A DNA stretch of 64,000 bases from an uncultured Clostridia bacterium (GTDB lineage Bacteria > Bacillota > Clostridia > Oscillospirales > Acutalibacteraceae). The stretch spans positions 1-64,000 of the forward strand of contig CANQGM010000011.1 of assembly GCA_947623205.1 (NCBI GenBank), read 5' to 3'. Under the pieces are notes generated by a model. That model did no database searches. It saw only the letters and a list, made by a program, of their open reading frames with translations, and was not told where the DNA came from. The position numbers and the translations under genes were made by a program. Of the stretch, positions 57,606-64,000 are shown piece after piece (position 1 is the first letter of the stretch; each line of letters starts with the position of its first letter).

Positions 57606-59371
57606 CAGTCCTCACTCCTTTCCAGCACATCTTTAATTTCAATGTCAAGCTGTGCAGCAATAGAATCATATTCTTCATTTATTTTATCTTCCTGTTCATA
57701 TTTAAAGCGTCCTATGCGTTCTCGTATGGGAAGATTTACAAGCATTTCAATATTTGCACCTTTTTTGAGAGCATCAAGCGCTCTGTCATAATAAGTGAGT
57801 ATTATACGCATCATCAAAACCTGTTTTTTAAGTGAAGTATAGGTGTCGGTAGGGTCAAATGCGTTTTGGTGCAGATAATCCTCGCGTATTGAGCGCGATG
57901 TTTCAAGCTTTAGTCTGTCGGGCGCCGATAAAGCGTCCATACCGACAAGGTTTACTATTTCCTGAAGTTCAGCCTCGTCCTGAAGCAGCGCCATAAGTCT
58001 GCCGCGCAAATCTATAAAGTCGGGAGCTGCATTTTCGGCAAACCAGTCTTTAAGCTGGTCAGTATAAAGCGAGTAGCTCGTAAGCCAGTTAATTGCGGGA
58101 AAATGACGTTTGTAAGCAAGGTTTGCGTCAAGTCCCCAGAACACTTTTACAATTCTCAGAGTTGCCTGCGACACCGGCTCTGAAATATCGCCGCCCGGAG
58201 GCGATACCGCGCCTATAACGGACAGCGCGCCTTCGGTATCTTTGCTTCCGTTTACAATTACTCTGCCTGCACGTTCATAGAACTGAGCAAGCCGGCTGCC
58301 GAGATATGCGGGGTAACCTTCTTCACCGGGCATTTCTTCAAGACGTCCTGACATTTCACGGAGAGCCTCTGCCCAGCGTGAGGTTGAGTCAGCCATCAAT
58401 GCGACAGTGTAGCCCATATCGCGGAAGTATTCAGCAATAGTAATACCAGTATAAATTGACGCTTCACGTGCGGCAACGGGCATATCGGATGTATTTGCAA
58501 TAAGCACTGTACGCTCCATAAGCGAGTTTCCTGTGCGCGGGTCTTTAAGTTCGGGAAATTCGTTGAGAACATCGGTCATTTCGTTGCCGCGTTCACCGCA
58601 GCCTATATAAACGATTATGTCAGCAGCCGCCCATTTTGCAAGCTGATGCTGAACAACCGTTTTGCCCGAGCCGAAAGGACCCGGAACAGCGGCAACACCG
58701 CCTTTGGCAAGGGGGAAAAGGGTGTCGATGGCACGCTGACCCGTTGTAAGCAGAATATCAGGCGAAAGTTTTCTTTTGTAAGGGCGTCCTACACGAACAG
58801 GCCATGTTGTAAACATCTTTACATCCGCACTGCCGTCGCTTGTTTTAATTACGGCAACGACCTCATCTATTGTAAAGTCGCCCTCAGTAATTTTTTCAAC
58901 AGTACCACTCACTCTGTCTGGTACCATTATTTTATGAAGTACGGCATTTGTTTCCTGCACTGTGCCGAGAACGTCACCTGTTTCAACTTTGTCGCCTGCT
59001 TTGACAGCAGGTGAAAAATGCCACTTTTTTTCGTGGTTAAGAGAGGGTACGTCAACCCCGCGTTTGAGGTTTGTACCTGCAACCTTCATTATTTCATTCA
59101 AAGGACGCTGAATACCGTCGTATATTGAACCGATAAGTCCGGGACCCAGTTCAACCGAGAGCGGTGCGCCGGTTGAATCAACTGTTTCTCCGGGACCGAG
59201 TCCCGAGGTTTCTTCATAAACCTGAATTGACGCTTTGTCGCCGTGCATTTCGATTATTTCGCCTATAAGACGCTGATTGCTTACACGAACAACGTCAAAC
59301 ATATTAGCATCTCGCATTCCTTCTGCAATAACCAGAGGTCCTGCAACTTTTGTAATTGTACCTGATTTCAA
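57605..59371 (-). CDS. ntpA: V-type ATP synthase subunit A
   Basis: [18 protein letters not shown] (Walker A); [49 protein letters not shown]. Confidence 0.98.
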   Translation of the reverse strand: MKSGTITKVAGPLVIAEGMRDANMFDVVRVSNQRLIGEIIEMHGDKASIQVYEETSGLGPGETVDSTGAPLSVELGPGLIGSIYDGIQRPLNEIMKVAGTNLKRGVDVPSLNHEKKWHFSPAVKAGDKVETGDVLGTVQETNAVLHKIMVPDRVSGTVEKITEGDFTIDEVVAVIKTSDGSADVKMFTTWPVRVGRPYKRKLSPDILLTTGQRAIDTLFPLAKGGVAAVPGPFGSGKTVVQHQLAKWAAADIIVYIGCGERGNEMTDVLNEFPELKDPRTGNSLMERTVLIANTSDMPVAAREASIYTGITIAEYFRDMGYTVALMADSTSRWAEALREMSGRLEEMPGEEGYPAYLGSRLAQFYERAGRVIVNGSKDTEGALSVIGAVSPPGGDISEPVSQATLRIVKVFWGLDANLAYKRHFPAINWLTSYSLYTDQLKDWFAENAAPDFIDLRGRLMALLQDEAELQEIVNLVGMDALSAPDRLKLETSRSIREDYLHQNAFDPTDTYTSLKKQVLMMRIILTYYDRALDALKKGANIEMLVNLPIRERIGRFKYEQEDKINEEYDSIAAQLDIEIKDVLERSED

Positions 59372-59381
59372 TTATTACACC

Positions 59382-59705
59382 TCAATTGTTGAAGATTATG
59401 TCCGAGCCGACCGCCTGTTCAACGAACGACGACAGGCGCTTTGTGCCTATTCCGGAGTTTGCTTTAACTCCGGGTATTGGAATAACGGCAGGCGTAATTT
59501 TTTCTTCGTACCGTCTGCGTTCTTTTTCCGCAAGCGCAAACATTTCTTCAGTCATAAAAATTATTCCGTAGTTGTCGCTGTCTGCAATTCTTCGGAACAG
59601 ACGCGGTATTTCCTCATTATCGTCGCAAGGGAAAATATCAAGTCCTATTGCCGAAAAACCTTTTATGCTTTCTCCGTCACCGATAACGGCTATGTTTTTA
59701 GCCAT
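59382..59705 (-). CDS. V-type ATP synthase subunit F
   Basis: MAKNIAVIGDGESIKGFSAIGLDIFP...YGIIFMTEEMF; located between C and A. Confidence 0.92.
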   Translation of the reverse strand: MAKNIAVIGDGESIKGFSAIGLDIFPCDDNEEIPRLFRRIADSDNYGIIFMTEEMFALAEKERRRYEEKITPAVIPIPGVKANSGIGTKRLSSFVEQAVGSDIIFNN

Positions 59706-60669
59706 ATAACACACGCAGCCTTTCCCTGATTTTGTCGGTATCCGAGTTAGTACGAATACCGCAGGCAATTATGTGAATCACCTTTTTTTCCGCCTCGCAG
59801 CCTATCATATAACCCATAAGCGGTTCTGCACCTTCGCTTGAGCGCTTGCAAAACTCCTTTGCTTTTGTTATAAGTCTGTCATCAACAAACTTTTCAAATG
59901 CCGAGGGAGATTTTTTATATGCGTCTATTGCCTTGTTACAGTCATAATCACTGTATTTTGCAAGCGTATCAATAAGAGAGTCGCCGCCTTTTAATGCAGA
60001 ATTGATTATAGCCGTTTTATTAAATCCGTCAACATCACACAGAGCCTGTTTAAGATATACACTGTCGGTGCCGGTTCTTGCTGAGCGAATAGAAATTTTA
60101 ACATTATTGTAAAATACAATTGTATTAAAATATTCCTCAACAAATTCTGAACCGGTTTTTTTAGCGGATTTTAGCATTTCCCGCATAACAGCCTTATCAA
60201 GTACGGCATCGCTCATACGGGCGTCTCCGGTATGCGCAATTATTTCATAAGCCTTGTCGGCATCGCCTGCAAGCCAGTCGGGGAGAAGAGTGAATTTTCT
60301 GTTTTCAACTGCATTTATAAGTGAGTCTATACTTACAGTGCAGGGTGAGATCAACAGATTTTTATAATCTCTGCCTGACATTGTCCCTTTTAAAACAGCC
60401 TTTAAATTATGGATGTCATTCTGATACAGAAAAGGAGCAAATATGTCATAATCGGGAGCGACGCTTTTAAGATAATTCCACATTTCCATGGTATGATTGC
60501 TCAATACTTCTTCAACGGTTTTTCCGTCGCCGTAGCCTTTGTCATTAAGAAAACGGCAAAGCTCATCAGTTGATTTGCATACGAGCATATTTTCAATATC
60601 ACTTTGTGAAAACAGAGAGTTTTCTTTTGCACGCACGGAGCCGATTGAAAATTCATATGATAATGCCAT
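59698..60669 (-). CDS. V-type ATP synthase subunit C
   Basis: MALSYEFSIGSVRAKENSLFSQSDIENML...FAPFLYQNDIHNLKAVLKG. Confidence 0.92.
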   Translation of the reverse strand: MALSYEFSIGSVRAKENSLFSQSDIENMLVCKSTDELCRFLNDKGYGDGKTVEEVLSNHTMEMWNYLKSVAPDYDIFAPFLYQNDIHNLKAVLKGTMSGRDYKNLLISPCTVSIDSLINAVENRKFTLLPDWLAGDADKAYEIIAHTGDARMSDAVLDKAVMREMLKSAKKTGSEFVEEYFNTIVFYNNVKISIRSARTGTDSVYLKQALCDVDGFNKTAIINSALKGGDSLIDTLAKYSDYDCNKAIDAYKKSPSAFEKFVDDRLITKAKEFCKRSSEGAEPLMGYMIGCEAEKKVIHIIACGIRTNSDTDKIRERLRVLYG

Positions 60670-60680
60670 TGAGATCCTCC

Positions 60681-61262
60681 TTATTCCGAAAAAAGCTCAC
60701 GATTAATAAGGTCTTCAATTTCATCCCGTTTATCATCAAGAATTGCCGAAAAATCCATATTTTCTTCAATATCGCCGCATTTAAGTATAAAACCGCCTGA
60801 AATTTCGGCGGGAGTTTCGCTTACGCTTACATCTACTCCGCTTTGTTTCATTTGAGATTTAAAATCCGAAGGAAGCCTTGAAAGATCTTTTAAATTCATA
60901 ACAACTTTTCCGCTTTTGCCCTCAAGCCTTTTTGCAAGCTTGTAAATTGTTTTAAAATATGCTTCATCTTCAAGATTTAAAAGATATTTAAGTACGGCGT
61001 TAAAAGTTTTATCTATTTCTCCGCGTCTTTTTTTAAGTAAGGTATTGCGCATTTCAAGGTCTGCGCGGCTTTTTGCAGCAGCCTTAATATGCTCGGCGTT
61101 GATTTTTGCTTTGCCGGCAATTTCCTCTGCCGCGGCTTCAGCTTTTTTACGTCCGTCAGCTATTATTTGCGCGCAAATGTTTTCGGCTTCGGCTTCAATT
61201 GATTTTATATTCTCATCACAATCGGATTTTATGTGAGCTAAAATTTTATCGCCGCCGGTCAT
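60681..61262 (-). CDS. V-type ATP synthase subunit E
   Basis: long N-terminal coiled coil AEAENICAQIIADGRKKAEAAAEEIAGKAKINAEHIKAAAKSRADLEMRNTLLKKRR; operon position. Confidence 0.9.
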   Translation of the reverse strand: MTGGDKILAHIKSDCDENIKSIEAEAENICAQIIADGRKKAEAAAEEIAGKAKINAEHIKAAAKSRADLEMRNTLLKKRRGEIDKTFNAVLKYLLNLEDEAYFKTIYKLAKRLEGKSGKVVMNLKDLSRLPSDFKSQMKQSGVDVSVSETPAEISGGFILKCGDIEENMDFSAILDDKRDEIEDLINRELFSE

Positions 61263-61293
61263 GGCGATTCCACCTTTCTTTTCAATAAATTTC

Positions 61294-63751
<2,458 letters not shown>

Positions 63752-63817
63752 TTATATATCACCACACTTTTTAATTAGAGCAGTACATCATAATTTTTGA
63801 TGTTACCCTTAATTGTT

Positions 63818-64000
63818 TTAATCGGTAAGCTGCCTTACGGCGGATTTAATTACCTTGTCACGGTTTTTTTCCGCAACATCAGAAATTGCGTCGCATTGTT
63901 TTTTTGCTTGCTCTCTTGCATTATCAAGCTCTTTTTCACCTGCGGCTTTAACTGCTTTAAAAAGTGCTTCCGCTTCGCTGCGTGCCTTGTCTTCAGCATC
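63818..64000 (-). CDS. V-type ATP synthase subunit G/H-like (partial, runs off window)
   Basis: minus-strand ...DAEDKARSEAEALFKAVKAAGEKELDNAREQAKKQCDAISDVAEKNRDKVIKSAVRQLTD*; coiled coil at operon head. Confidence 0.8.
   Translation of the reverse strand, partial: DAEDKARSEAEALFKAVKAAGEKELDNAREQAKKQCDAISDVAEKNRDKVIKSAVRQLTD

Overview
This looks like a chromosomal window from a low-to-mid-GC, spore-former-like Clostridia genome (Oscillospiraceae/Ruminococcaceae-like by gene content; inferred). Bases ~1-4080, next to a tRNA-Leu(CAG), are a decayed mobile or prophage island. It holds a truncated tyrosine integrase with an in-frame stop, an orphan HSDR_N-type PD-(D/E)XK nuclease coupled to a small basic single-TM protein, a two-repeat Ltp-type lipoprotein and an interrupted ImmA/IrrE fragment. 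The rest is mostly housekeeping: pgk-tpiA-gpmI, cell-wall enzymes, recA-recX-rimO-pgsA-cysE-cysS, a two-component system, tRNA methyltransferases, comM-like, recD2/comF, metY-cysK, rpsF-ssb-rpsR, scpAB, gerW/ytfJ, a D,D-carboxypeptidase, rluB, a biotin-dependent carboxyltransferase cluster and a V-type ATPase operon cut by the right edge. The best candidate for something undescribed is the metY-cysK leader. It has a 14-aa uORF (MILKLIRCCYDTRM) with tandem Cys codons behind a strong SD, followed by alternative pairings and preceded by a CCTATT-N5-AATAGG palindrome, which suggests cysteine-responsive control. Other notable points are a HAD phosphatase homologue lacking the nucleophilic Asp, an oadB-less carboxyltransferase trio with a divergent CT subunit, a likely Na+-type V-ATPase rotor, a probable S6:S18 leader on rpsF and a hairpin that buries the SD of the polysaccharide deacetylase gene. 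No searches were run; family names come from motif recognition.
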